Source: Nocardioides oleivorans
Lineage (GTDB): Bacteria; Actinomycetota; Actinomycetes; Propionibacteriales; Nocardioidaceae
DNA length: 64,000 nt
Assembly (NCBI RefSeq): GCF_004137255.1
Contig: NZ_SDWT01000001.1
Location: 1,302,001-1,366,000 of the forward strand
Reading direction: 5' to 3'
The notes beneath the pieces are model-generated. The model ran no database searches. It was not told the origin of the DNA and saw only the letters and a list, made by a program, of their open reading frames with translations. Position 1 is the first letter of the stretch, and each line of letters opens with the position of its first letter. Below, piece after piece: positions 35,674-44,645 of this stretch. Both the position numbers and the translations under genes were made by a program.

Positions 35674-36288
35674 TCAGAGGACGTCGTACGTCAGGTGGGT
35701 CGCGGTCGACGTCGCCAGGCACCCGGTGCGGCGCAGCTCGCGGTGCGTCCCCGGCGCGAAGAGGGGCGTGCCACCGCCCAGCACCACCGGTGCGAGGTGG
35801 AGGCTGAGCACGTCGACGAGCCCGGCCGCGAGCGCGCTCCCGATCAGCGCACCGCCGCCCATCAGCACCGCGTCGAGCTCGGACCCGCGGCGCGACTGCT
35901 CCCGCGCGGCGAGGTCCTTCGCCACGTCGACGGCGTCCTCGATGCCGGTCGTGACGAAGGTCCAGTCGAGGTGGGTCTGGCGGACGTGCTGCGGCGCGGC
36001 ACTGGTCACCACGACGAACGGCGGCTGGCCCACCTCGCCGGCGCCGTAGCCGACCTCGTCGTTCCAGCCGTCCGGACCGTCGACGATGTCGAAGAGCGTG
36101 CGGCCCAGGACGACGGCACCCGACCTGGCGGTCGCCTCGCGCACCAGGCGCTCGTCGGCGGGGTCGTCGGAGAAGGCCCACCTGTGCAGTGCCTCGCCGC
36201 CGTCGCCGAGGCCGTTGTCCGGCCCGGCGGCCGGGCCCGTGACGTAGCCGTCCAGGGAGATGGAGATGTCAGCAACGACGCGGGGCAC
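35674..36288 (-). CDS. Dihydrofolate-reductase-like (RibD C-terminal) family protein
   Basis: 204 residues: VADISISLDGYVTGP, VVLGRTLFDIVDGP, LMGGGALIGSALAAGLVD and LLG-type end VVLGGGTPLFAPG. Same family as the gene at 6858 but a different branch. GTG 36288 is chosen because CACGAT lies 6 bases upstream; the longer ATG at 36324 adds a charged, non-conserved tail. NADPH reductase of unknown substrate. Confidence 0.87.
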   Translation of the reverse strand: MPRVVADISISLDGYVTGPAAGPDNGLGDGGEALHRWAFSDDPADERLVREATARSGAVVLGRTLFDIVDGPDGWNDEVGYGAGEVGQPPFVVVTSAAPQHVRQTHLDWTFVTTGIEDAVDVAKDLAAREQSRRGSELDAVLMGGGALIGSALAAGLVDVLSLHLAPVVLGGGTPLFAPGTHRELRRTGCLATSTATHLTYDVL

Positions 36289-36394
36289 GTCCCGATCGTG
36301 CCGCCGGACCCGGGGGATCGGCAAGCACTGGTGATCCGCCGGCCCGGGGGAAGGCGTCCCCGGGCCGACGGAGGATGGGGGGTGGAGGGGTGGG

Positions 36395-38944
36395 TCAGGG
36401 AGCCACGGCGCGGACCTGGAAGGACCTCGTCGTGGTCAGCGTCCTCGCGTCACCGCCGTACGACACCGAGACGCGGGTCGTGCCGGGCCTGGCGAAGACA
36501 GGCAGCCAGATCGTCGCCCGGCCCCGGATGAGCCGCTTCTCCAGGCGCACCTTGCCGAGCCGCACGGTCACCGTGCCGGTCGGCGTCGCGCCGCCCGCGG
36601 AGACGGTGATCGCCAGCTTGGCGCGGGTGCGGCGCGCGACGACCTTGCCGGGCTTGACCGCCACCTTGATCCCGGGGCGCGCCTTGGAGGGGGCCGGCTG
36701 GACAGGGACCGGGCCGGTCTGGGGCGCGGGGTTCGGCGTCGGGCTCGGCGTGGGGTCCGGCGTCGGGTCCGGCGTCGGGTTCGGCGTGGGGTTGGTCGGG
36801 GCGGCGGTGACGACGATCGGGCGCTGGACCGTGGTGCCGGTCGTCGTGCCGACGATCCGCACCGTGGTCGCGCCGGCCGGGAGGTCCACCGGAAGGGTGG
36901 CCCGGACGGCGACCCGGCCGTGCAGGTCGGTCGGGTCGTCGGTGACGGTGTTGTCGACCGGGAAGGTCCCGATCGCGCGGTTGCCGACGCTCACCTCGAC
37001 GGTGGCGTCCTTCGGGTCGGTGGCACCGGAGTACGACCACGACGCGAGGTCGACGGCGTACGTCGTCCCGGCGACGTACGACGAGGGGGCGCCGTCGGGC
37101 ACGTGCACGTCGACCGCCGCCTGGGCGAGCGGTGCGGCGAGCGGCGCGGAGGCCGACCTGTCACCGACGTAGGCGGCGAGCGCGGCGACGGTGCTGGTGC
37201 GCGCCGTCGACGGGCCACCGGCCGCGAAGCCGGTGAAGTTGTCGCCACCCGCGACGAGCGACTGGGCCGCGGCGACGACGATGTTGTCGGTGCCGGTCAG
37301 CGGGACCTCGGTGCCGGCGAGCCACATGCCGGTGATCCGGTCGCCGGCGGGTCGGGTGGCGTCCTGGGTCCAGGTGAAGCCGGAGGAGGCGCCGAGCCGG
37401 AGGAAGCCGGGCGTCGCGGCGGCGGGCTGCCACTGCTGCTCGAGGATCGCCTTGATCTGGGCACCGGTCAGTCGCAGGGTGACGACCGGCTCGTCGGCGA
37501 CCGCGGCGGCGGCCTGGGCGTAGGTGAGGCCGCTGCCCGCCGCCACGAGGTCGGCGTTCAGGCGGGTTGGGCTGACGAGCGCGAGCTTCGCGTTGCCGGT
37601 GGCCGCGGTCCGGGTGGCCCAGCGCTGAGCGTCGGCGACCAGGTTGCCGAGGGTCGACTCGGCGCCGCGGTTCACCGTGGTGCCGTTGGCCAGGGTCGCG
37701 CGCCGGACCGGCGCGGACTGGCCGAGCACGACGCCGCTGGCCGAGTAGATGTTGCGGAACCGGACGTTGCCGGCCGCGGTGTCGCCGGCGCGGTTCTCGA
37801 GCCCGACGTAGCCGGTCATCGGCGCGGTGCGGTCGACGGCGTTGACGACCGTGCCGTTGAGCAGGAGCCGGATGCGCGCGGGCGTGACCTGGACGGCGAG
37901 GCTGTTCCACTGGCCCTGCGGCTTGAGGGCGGCGGCGAGCGCGGTCGCGTCGGGAGCCGTGCTCACGTTGCCCTCGGTGGTGACGATCGTGCCCGTGTCG
38001 GAGGCGCCGATCCGGACCTGGTAGCCACCCGTCGGGCTGGCCGAGCCGTTGCTGGTCGAGCCGACGTAGACCGACGAGGCCGACGTGGCGGAGCCGCGCA
38101 GGAAGTCCACGCCGAGCGTGTAGGGGCCGCTCTGCTGCGCCGTCGTCCACGTCGTGCCCTGGCCGCGGAAGCCGCGCAGCGTGCAGTCGGTCTGGAAGCC
38201 GTAGCCGCCGGCGCCGGCCTTGTGCCACTTGGGGGCCGCGATCGTGCCGTCGAAGGAGGCGAAGGTGCCGTCGAAGAGGCGGGTCGCGCCGGCGGGGATG
38301 GTGGTCGAGGCGGTGCACGGCGCGGCGGGGGTGGTGCCGGCGGCTGCGGTGCCACCGGTCGGGGCGGTGCCGCCGACCTGCACGGCGTCGAAGTTCAGGC
38401 GGCAGGTCTCGTCGCCACCGTTGTCCGCGGTGCGCTGGCAGTCGAGGGCGAGGGTGTTGGCGCCGGCGGTGAGGGCGACGTCGGTCCGCGTCCAGCTCCA
38501 GCGCTCCCAGCCGTCGTGCTGGTCGGCCTCGCCGGGCACGAAGGTGGCGGGGTAGCTGAGGACCTGGCGCGCGCCCCCGTTGACGAGTAGGCCCATCTTG
38601 CGGGTGACGTTGTCGTCGGCGGCGTTGCCGAGGCCGCCGGCGGAGTAGCGGATCCAGACCGGGTACGTCCCCGCCTCGGGCGCGGTGAACGACATGGTCG
38701 AGCGCATGCCCGGGTCGCGGAAGGTGTAGGAGCTCTCACCGGAGAAGTTGCCGTGGTCGCCCTGGTCGAGGCCGGGGTTGCCCGCGATGGCGCCCTTCTC
38801 GACCTCGAGCCACGCGATCATCGTGTCGCCGGGTGCGGCGGAGGCCGGTGCGGGCGAGGCGGCGACGACGCCGCCGGCGCCGACTGCCAGCGAGACCAGC
38901 GCGGTGAGGGTGCGGCGCCAGCGGGTGGGGACGGACTGGGTCAC
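36395..38944 (-). CDS. Large secreted multidomain protein (carbohydrate-binding, LamG/DUF1080-like, 5'-nucleotidase C-terminal, Ig-like)
   Basis: 849 residues. Signal peptide ending PAPASA; residues 40-190 a CBM6/malectin-like beta-sandwich; 215-400 a LamG/DUF1080-like domain (TRLFDGTFASFDG); 405-590 a 5'-nucleotidase C-terminal substrate-binding domain (ESTLGNLVADAQRWAT, GDNFTGFAAG) without the metallophosphatase part; 590-720 an Ig-like domain; a Pro/Thr linker (about 722-745); a final bacterial Ig-like domain. Probably an extracellular binding protein for sugars or nucleotides. Confidence 0.8.
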   Translation of the reverse strand: MTQSVPTRWRRTLTALVSLAVGAGGVVAASPAPASAAPGDTMIAWLEVEKGAIAGNPGLDQGDHGNFSGESSYTFRDPGMRSTMSFTAPEAGTYPVWIRYSAGGLGNAADDNVTRKMGLLVNGGARQVLSYPATFVPGEADQHDGWERWSWTRTDVALTAGANTLALDCQRTADNGGDETCRLNFDAVQVGGTAPTGGTAAAGTTPAAPCTASTTIPAGATRLFDGTFASFDGTIAAPKWHKAGAGGYGFQTDCTLRGFRGQGTTWTTAQQSGPYTLGVDFLRGSATSASSVYVGSTSNGSASPTGGYQVRIGASDTGTIVTTEGNVSTAPDATALAAALKPQGQWNSLAVQVTPARIRLLLNGTVVNAVDRTAPMTGYVGLENRAGDTAAGNVRFRNIYSASGVVLGQSAPVRRATLANGTTVNRGAESTLGNLVADAQRWATRTAATGNAKLALVSPTRLNADLVAAGSGLTYAQAAAAVADEPVVTLRLTGAQIKAILEQQWQPAAATPGFLRLGASSGFTWTQDATRPAGDRITGMWLAGTEVPLTGTDNIVVAAAQSLVAGGDNFTGFAAGGPSTARTSTVAALAAYVGDRSASAPLAAPLAQAAVDVHVPDGAPSSYVAGTTYAVDLASWSYSGATDPKDATVEVSVGNRAIGTFPVDNTVTDDPTDLHGRVAVRATLPVDLPAGATTVRIVGTTTGTTVQRPIVVTAAPTNPTPNPTPDPTPDPTPSPTPNPAPQTGPVPVQPAPSKARPGIKVAVKPGKVVARRTRAKLAITVSAGGATPTGTVTVRLGKVRLEKRLIRGRATIWLPVFARPGTTRVSVSYGGDARTLTTTRSFQVRAVAP

Positions 38945-39191
38945 GGGGGTGCTCCTTGCGAGGACTGCTCGGGCCGCCTGTGACGCATGCCACAGACATC
39001 GCCGGACGCTACTCCTCCGAGTTCACGATGTCGAACAAGGTTCCAGATATCGACACATTCTTGACGTTGGTGCCACCGACCGGCATTCGTTCACATATGT
39101 GGATGGGCAGGTGGGGTCCGGACCCCATCGGTTGCGCCCCGAGACGTCACTAGCGTGGCCGGGACCCCCGCACCCGTCCGTGAGGACCTCC
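38945..39191. other. Divergent intergenic region, AT-richer than its surroundings
   Basis: Separates the secreted multidomain gene from the acyltransferase gene. It contains CACATATGTG (39092-39101), a 10-bp palindrome, TTGACG at 39061-39066 and TAGCGT at 39151-39156, a possible -10 for the acyltransferase giving a 35-base leader. No ORF or RNA recognised. Confidence 0.4.
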
Positions 39192-41342
39192 GTGACCACC
39201 GCCCCACCCGACCGGACCGGGAGCCCGGCCCCGGCGCGACGTGGCTTCCGCGACGACATCCAGGGCATGCGTGCCCTCGCCGTGCTCGGCATCCTCGTCT
39301 TCCACGCCGGCCTGGCGCCGTACTCCGGCGGCTTCGTCACGCTCGACGTCTTCTTCGTGCTCTCCGGCTTCCTCATCACCACGCTGCTGCTGCGCGAGGT
39401 CGCGGCCACCGGGACGATCGACCTCGTCGCCTTCTACGTGCGGCGGGCGCGCCGGATCCTGCCGGCGGCGACCGTCGCGATCGTCGGCACGGTGACGGCG
39501 TCGTACCTCTGGCTGCACCCGCTCGACGCGCGGGACGCAGCGGTCGACGGCGTATGGGCATCGCTGTTCGGCGCCAACGTCCGCTTCGCCATCGAGGAGA
39601 CCGACTACTTCACCCAGTCCGACCCGGCCTCGCCGCTCCAGCACTTCTGGTCGCTGTCGGTGGAGGAGCAGTTCTACCTGGTCATGCCGGTGGCGCTGCT
39701 GCTCGCGATCCTCGTGGCGGGCCGGCTGCTGCGGCGTGGCGACCGCGGGCGGACGGTCGCGATGGTCGGGGTCCTGTCGGTGGCGACGACCGCCAGCCTC
39801 GCGTGGTCGGTGCATGCCTCCACCGCCTCGCCGGAGAGCGCCTACTTCTCGACGTTCACGCGCGTGTGGGAGTTCGGCGCGGGGTCGCTGCTGGCGGTGG
39901 GCGCGCCCCGGCTCGCGCGGTCCTTCACGCCCCTCGTGCGCAACCTGCTGGTCGCGGCCGGGCTCGGGCTCGTCGTGCTGGCGATGTCCACCCTCACCAC
40001 GGCGTCGGCGTTCCCGGGCTGGCTCGCCCTCCTGCCGGTCGTGGGCACCTGCCTGGTCATCCTCGGGGGGACCGGCACCGCCGACGGCCGGCTGCCGATG
40101 GCGCAGCGGGCGCTCGGCGTACGGCCGCTGCGCGTCGTCGGCGACGCGTCGTACTCCCTCTACCTGTGGCACTGGCCGGTCCTCGTCATCGCCGAGCAGC
40201 GCCTCGCCCGCGAGCTCACGCCGCTCGACCTCGTCGTCGCGCTCGCGGTGACCGTGCTCATGACGTGGGCGTCGTACCGCTTCGTCGAGACGCCGTTGCG
40301 GAAGGTGCGCACCGTCCGACGACCGCGGGGGATGCTGCTCTACCCGGCCGCGGTGTCCGTCGCGGTCGCCTGCTGCCTCGCCGCGACCCACGTCATCGAC
40401 CGCCAGGTGACGGGCGACGACCCGGGCATCGAGGTCTCCGACTACGAGCGCCGCCTCGACGGCTCCGCCATCTCCGACGACCCCGCGATCGCCGCCGTGC
40501 AGGCCTCGGTCCGGGCGGCCGTCGAGGGGCGCGAGGTGCCGCGCGACCTGCGCCCCGCGCTCACCGAGCTCAAGGACGACCGCGCCGACCTGGGCAGGTG
40601 CGAGTACGTCGGCGCGCCCGAGCGGCTCTGCCTGCGCGGCGACCCCGACGGCGAGCGGACGCTCGTCGTGCTGGGCAACTCGCACGGGCGTCACTGGACC
40701 CCGGCGGTGGACCGGATCGCGAAGCGCGCCGGCTGGAAGGCGTACTTCCTGGTGAAGTCGCAGTGCACGCCCGCGCGCGTGCAGATGGTCCGCGGCGGGC
40801 AGGACGAGCCGTGGCGGGGCTGCCTGGAGTTCAACGACTGGGCCGAGGACCGGGTGCGCGAGCTCGCCCCGGACCTGGTCGTCGTGTCGACCTCCGGCGC
40901 ACCCAACGTCGAGGTCGACGGCGAGATCGTGCGCGACACCGAAGGCGTCGTCGCAGAGCTCGGCGACGGGATGGCCCGCCTCCTCGACGACCTGGCGCCG
41001 CTCACCGACCGGCTCGTCCTGCTCGAGGACGTGCCACGCCGCACGACCTCGCCCGAGCGGTGCCTGCCGCGGCTCGACTCCGACCTCGGGGACTGCCTCA
41101 GCGGCACCACCCGCCGGGCCGACGCGGTCAGCCGGGTCAGCATCGAGGCCGCCGGTGCGGCCGGTGTCGAGGTCGTGCGCACGCGCCAGTGGTTCTGCGA
41201 CGCGGGGCGGTGCCCGGCCGTGGTCCGGGACATGGTCCCGCAGCGCGACGAGGGGCACGTGACGACGACGTACGCCCGCTGGCTGGCGACCCCGCTCGGA
41301 CGAGCCCTGGGCCTGCGGACGGCAGGTCGGTCGACGGGCTGA
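39192..41342 (+). CDS. Membrane O-acyltransferase with C-terminal SGNH domain (OafA/OatA type)
   Basis: 716 residues. Residues 15-390: acyltransferase-3 domain with 10-11 helices (FRDDIQGMRALAVLGILVFH, LDVFFVLSGFLITTLLL, FWSLSVEEQFYLVMP, GDASYSLYLWHWPV). Residues 430-716: SGNH hydrolase-like domain with VVLGNSHGRHWTP. Adds acyl groups to cell-surface polysaccharide or peptidoglycan sugars. GTG 39192 has AGGA 5 bases upstream; GTG 39180 is an alternative. Confidence 0.92.
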   Translation: MTTAPPDRTGSPAPARRGFRDDIQGMRALAVLGILVFHAGLAPYSGGFVTLDVFFVLSGFLITTLLLREVAATGTIDLVAFYVRRARRILPAATVAIVGTVTASYLWLHPLDARDAAVDGVWASLFGANVRFAIEETDYFTQSDPASPLQHFWSLSVEEQFYLVMPVALLLAILVAGRLLRRGDRGRTVAMVGVLSVATTASLAWSVHASTASPESAYFSTFTRVWEFGAGSLLAVGAPRLARSFTPLVRNLLVAAGLGLVVLAMSTLTTASAFPGWLALLPVVGTCLVILGGTGTADGRLPMAQRALGVRPLRVVGDASYSLYLWHWPVLVIAEQRLARELTPLDLVVALAVTVLMTWASYRFVETPLRKVRTVRRPRGMLLYPAAVSVAVACCLAATHVIDRQVTGDDPGIEVSDYERRLDGSAISDDPAIAAVQASVRAAVEGREVPRDLRPALTELKDDRADLGRCEYVGAPERLCLRGDPDGERTLVVLGNSHGRHWTPAVDRIAKRAGWKAYFLVKSQCTPARVQMVRGGQDEPWRGCLEFNDWAEDRVRELAPDLVVVSTSGAPNVEVDGEIVRDTEGVVAELGDGMARLLDDLAPLTDRLVLLEDVPRRTTSPERCLPRLDSDLGDCLSGTTRRADAVSRVSIEAAGAAGVEVVRTRQWFCDAGRCPAVVRDMVPQRDEGHVTTTYARWLATPLGRALGLRTAGRSTG

Positions 41343-41388
41343 GCCCGATTTCCGCGAGCGCGGCGCCGCTGTCGGCTAACCTCGCGGC

Positions 41389-42792
41389 ATGGGCGGCGCC
41401 TCACTCGTGATCGTCCTGCTGGGCGGTCTGGTCATCGTCGGTCTGGTGGCGTTCTTCTACCTCGGTGAGGTCAAGCGCGAGGCGGCCGAGCTGCCCGAGC
41501 CGCCACCGGTGGAGCCGATGCCCGTGGGACCTCCGGTGCAGCCGGTCGACGTCCCACCTGCGCCGCCGACTCCGGCGGGCGAGGAAGCACTGGCTGCTTC
41601 CCGCGACCAGCGCGTGCTGCTGCGACGCGACTTCCCGCCCCGACCCGGCGCGCTGAGCCACTGGGGCGGGGTGCCGGCGGTGCCCCGCGACTTCACCTGG
41701 CCGTTCTTCCTGACCGCCGACGGCACCGAGCGGGCGATGCACCACGTGCTCCAGCTCGACTGCGCGACCATCCCGGAGTCGGGCCGGCTCGGCCTGATGC
41801 CCGACCGCGGCCTCCTCTCGGTCTTCCTCGACCTCGACTGGGGCGTCCACTGGCGGTGGAGCGTGCGCTACGTCGACGTGCCCCACGACCAGCTCGTCCC
41901 GGCGCCGGTCCCGGACACGCTGCCCCGTGCCTACGGCAGCCGCGCGTACTGGGGCTGGCCGCGCACCGACGCCGAGTGGCCGCGGCTGCTGCCCTCGTGG
42001 AGCATCGACCCGGTCGTCGTGACGGGCGACCCGGCCGTCGAGGCCGAGGAGCCGGGCTTCTGGCCCGGCACCATCCCGCTCGAGGAGCAGATCACCTCGA
42101 TCGACGGGGCGGTGGCGGACGCGCGGTGGTTCTCCAACGCGTACGACGACGGCGTCCTGGTCCGCCCGTGGTCGTCGTACCCCCACGACTGGCGCGCGGT
42201 CTCGATCCTCACCGGCCACCTCGCCCGGCAGGCCGAGCGGCACCACCTCGACAACCACGTCCGGCGGGGTGCGATGACCGAGGCGGAGGCGGACGACTTC
42301 CTCGCGGGCCTGCGCGCGGGCATCGACTCGTGGTCGGAACGGGCCGCGTCGTCGCCCGCATGGGCGCCGCTCACCGCGGCGGAGAGCGACGAGCTGTGGC
42401 AGCTCGTCCTCGACCACCAGCCGGTCGCACTCTTCGCGCTCGCCGAGGCGGTCAACGACTCGCTCGACGCCACCCTCGCGGGCAACCCGGACGCGACCCG
42501 GGTGCTGCCCGCCGCGGCGCTCGAGCTCGTCCGGTCACGCCACGCGCTGGGCACGCGGCTCGACGACGGGAGGCTGCACCTCGCCGACGTGGACCGGGTG
42601 CTGAGCGCGCCGAGCTACGTCCAGGGTGACGCGGAGGAGCGGCTCGACGAGTGGCTGCTGCTGCTCGAGATGTCGGCGGACCCGGCGATCGGGCACCACT
42701 TCGCCGAGGGCGTCTACCAGTTCTGGATCCGCCCCGCCGACCTGGCCGCGCGGCGCTTCGACCTGGTCGAGCTCACCGCGTCGGCCTACTGA
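41389..42792 (+). CDS. Membrane-anchored DUF1963 (YwqG-like) protein
   Basis: 467 residues: one N-terminal helix (VIVLLGGLVIVGLVAFFYLG), a Pro/Val-rich spacer (36-65), then a DUF1963-type domain (LSHWGGVPAVPRDFTWPF, LGLMPDRGLLSVFLDLDW). Most YwqG-like proteins are soluble; the anchor and long helical C-terminal part are additions. TAACCT is 6 bases before ATG 41389. Function unknown. Confidence 0.78.
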   Translation: MGGASLVIVLLGGLVIVGLVAFFYLGEVKREAAELPEPPPVEPMPVGPPVQPVDVPPAPPTPAGEEALAASRDQRVLLRRDFPPRPGALSHWGGVPAVPRDFTWPFFLTADGTERAMHHVLQLDCATIPESGRLGLMPDRGLLSVFLDLDWGVHWRWSVRYVDVPHDQLVPAPVPDTLPRAYGSRAYWGWPRTDAEWPRLLPSWSIDPVVVTGDPAVEAEEPGFWPGTIPLEEQITSIDGAVADARWFSNAYDDGVLVRPWSSYPHDWRAVSILTGHLARQAERHHLDNHVRRGAMTEAEADDFLAGLRAGIDSWSERAASSPAWAPLTAAESDELWQLVLDHQPVALFALAEAVNDSLDATLAGNPDATRVLPAAALELVRSRHALGTRLDDGRLHLADVDRVLSAPSYVQGDAEERLDEWLLLLEMSADPAIGHHFAEGVYQFWIRPADLAARRFDLVELTASAY

Positions 42793-42825
42793 CCCGGTGG
42801 GCCCGGGTCGCCGGGCGGGGTCCGC

Positions 42826-43068
42826 TCAGGCGGCGACGCGGGAGCGCAGCCGGTCGACCATCCGGCGCAGCGCGCTGGCCGGGCGGGACTGCGGCGTGAG
42901 GGGGAGCATCGAGGTCAGGCCCTCGCGCTCGGCCATCAGCTGGACGGCGTCGTCCTCGTAGGCCTGGGCGAGGCGCTCGGCGAGCGCGACGTCGTCGGCC
43001 GCGACGGCGGCGTCGATCTGACGGAGGTAGAGGTCGTGGAGCTCGTTGAGCTCGTCGATCAGGCGCAT
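42826..43068 (-). CDS. Small helical hypothetical protein (80 aa)
   Basis: Mostly one long charged helix (MRLIDELNELHDLYLRQIDA), coiled-coil-like, with a basic C terminus. GAGGAGA is 7 bases before ATG 43068. A palindrome that may be its operator lies 45 bases upstream, inside the end of the ligase gene. No family recognised. Confidence 0.68.
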   Translation of the reverse strand: MRLIDELNELHDLYLRQIDAAVAADDVALAERLAQAYEDDAVQLMAEREGLTSMLPLTPQSRPASALRRMVDRLRSRVAA

Positions 43069-43895
43069 GATGGGTCTCCTCGGGTTGCGCGTACGTCCAG
43101 TGTGCGCGTCGGATTGGAACGATCCAATACGTCGGGCGTGTGATCTCGCTCGCCCTGGGAGCGCTGGTCCGGCTCGAGGCGCTCGGCCAGCTCGCGGGTC
43201 TCGTCGTCGAGGTGGGCCGGGGTCGCGGCCTCGATGCCCCAGGCCCGGGCGAGGGCGGTGTGGGCGTCGGCGAGCGTCGCGGCCGGGGCCTCGGCCCGCA
43301 CCGTGCCGACCGAGCTCGCGTCGAACGGCAGGTCGAGGTGCCCGTGCACCTCGGTCAGCACGTCCTGCAGCCGCTCCCGGTCGTCGACGACCACGAGCGA
43401 GCTGAAGAGCCAGGCGTCCTTGACGATCCGTTGCGCGGTGCCGACGAGCTTCACGACGCCGCGGGCATTCACGCTGTGCGCGCCCGGGCAGTACTCCCCC
43501 GGCACCGGCCCGACCCCCGCCTCGATGCCGAGGTCGCGGAGCGCGCCCGCCATGAGGTCGCCGTAGGTCTGGAACCGGTGGTCCATCGCGCCCACCGCCT
43601 GCGGCTCACGTCGTACGACGTCGAGCACCAGCGCGTTGCCGGTGTAGGCCACCACCCGCCCCCCGACCGCGCGCACCGCGGTGTCGAACCCCGCGCCCTC
43701 GGCGGCCCGCACCGCGGCGGCGTACCCGGGCAGGCGGGTGTCCCGCCGACCGAAGACGACCGCCGGGGCAGCGGGGCGGTAGAGGTGGACCGCGGCCCGG
43801 AGGGCGCCCTCCGAGGCACGCCGCAGCAGGGCATGCGCGACCGCGAGCTCGCCGGACTCGCGCGCGGTCAGCGGGCCGAGGAAGACGCTGCTCAT
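43059..43895 (-). CDS. Lipoate-protein ligase A-like (BPL/LplA/LipB family) protein
   Basis: 278 residues: VHLYRPAAPAVVFGRRDTRL, VRAVGGRVVAYTGNALVLDV (lipoyl-site RRxGG-like loop) and GVVKLVGTAQRIVKDAW with the family lysine. Attaches lipoate or octanoate to E2/GcvH proteins, or is an amidotransferase. The last 30 or so residues are unlike the family and overlap the promoter and first 10 bases of the next gene; the in-frame stop is at 43059. Confidence 0.83.
   Translation of the reverse strand: MSSVFLGPLTARESGELAVAHALLRRASEGALRAAVHLYRPAAPAVVFGRRDTRLPGYAAAVRAAEGAGFDTAVRAVGGRVVAYTGNALVLDVVRREPQAVGAMDHRFQTYGDLMAGALRDLGIEAGVGPVPGEYCPGAHSVNARGVVKLVGTAQRIVKDAWLFSSLVVVDDRERLQDVLTEVHGHLDLPFDASSVGTVRAEAPAATLADAHTALARAWGIEAATPAHLDDETRELAERLEPDQRSQGERDHTPDVLDRSNPTRTLDVRATRGDPSCA
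43113..43128. promoter_or_regulatory. 16-bp palindrome at promoter of small helical protein gene
   Basis: ATTGGA-ACGA-TCCAAT, perfect 6-bp arms. Read on the minus strand it contains TTGGAT as -35, 17 bases before CACACT as -10. Located within the 3' end of the ligase ORF. Confidence 0.55.
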
Positions 43896-43944
43896 GGAGC
43901 CATCCTCACAGCACCCGCTCACCTTCCCCGCCTACCGTGGGCGC

Positions 43945-44604
43945 ATGACCGAGCTGCCCGCCGATCCCGCCTCGCTGTCGCCTCAGGAGATGCGCCGGCT
44001 CCAGCAGGAGCTCCAGCGGTTCATGCTCGGCTACGAGTTCGGGCTGCGCGAGATCGAGACCAAGATCTCGATCCTCAGCGACGAGTTCCGCCACATGCAC
44101 GACTACAACCCGATCGAGCACGTCAGCAGCCGGGTGAAGTCCGCCGAGAGCCTCTTCAGCAAGATCACCCGCAAGGGCCTGCCGCGCGACCTCGACGCGA
44201 TCCGCGAGCACGTCCGCGACGTCGCCGGCGTGCGCGTGACGTGCAGCTTCGTCCAGGACGCCTACCGGATCTTCGACCTGCTGACCCAGCAGGAGGACGT
44301 CACCGTGATCGAGGTGAAGGACTACATCAGGGAGCCGAAGCCCAACGGCTACAAGAGCCTCCACGCCATCGTCGAGGTGCCGGTCTTCCTGTCCACCGGC
44401 CGCCAGGACGTGCCGGTCGAGGTGCAGCTGCGCACCATCGCGATGGACTTCTGGGCGAGCCTGGAGCACAAGATCCACTACAAGTACGACGGCCGGGTGC
44501 CCGCCGACCTCGTCGGCCAGCTCCGCGACGCCGCCGACACCGCGCAGGCGCTCGACGACCGGATGCAGGCGCTGCACCAGGAGCTGCACGGCCCGCACCG
44601 CTGA
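43945..44604 (+). CDS. Small alarmone synthetase (RelA/SpoT-domain GTP pyrophosphokinase)
   Basis: 219 residues: synthetase domain only, no HD hydrolase or TGS. ARHVRDVAGVRVTCSF-type core (DVAGVRVTCSFVQDAY), EPKPNGYKSLHAIV with the GTP-binding Tyr, and VEVQLRTIAMDFWASLEHKI. Makes (p)ppGpp from ATP and GDP/GTP, as in RelQ/YjbM-type enzymes. TACCGT is 6 bases before ATG 43945; the longer ORF start at 43894 is rejected. Divergent from the ligase gene. Confidence 0.92.
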   Translation: MTELPADPASLSPQEMRRLQQELQRFMLGYEFGLREIETKISILSDEFRHMHDYNPIEHVSSRVKSAESLFSKITRKGLPRDLDAIREHVRDVAGVRVTCSFVQDAYRIFDLLTQQEDVTVIEVKDYIREPKPNGYKSLHAIVEVPVFLSTGRQDVPVEVQLRTIAMDFWASLEHKIHYKYDGRVPADLVGQLRDAADTAQALDDRMQALHQELHGPHR

Positions 44605-44645
44605 GGGGGATGTCAGGTGGGCACGACCGGCCGGCCCGCCGCTGC

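Noticed and set aside
43894..43945. Longer start for the alarmone synthetase overlapping the ligase start
   Set aside because: The TACCGT box 6 bases before ATG 43945 indicates transcription begins after the upstream ATG.
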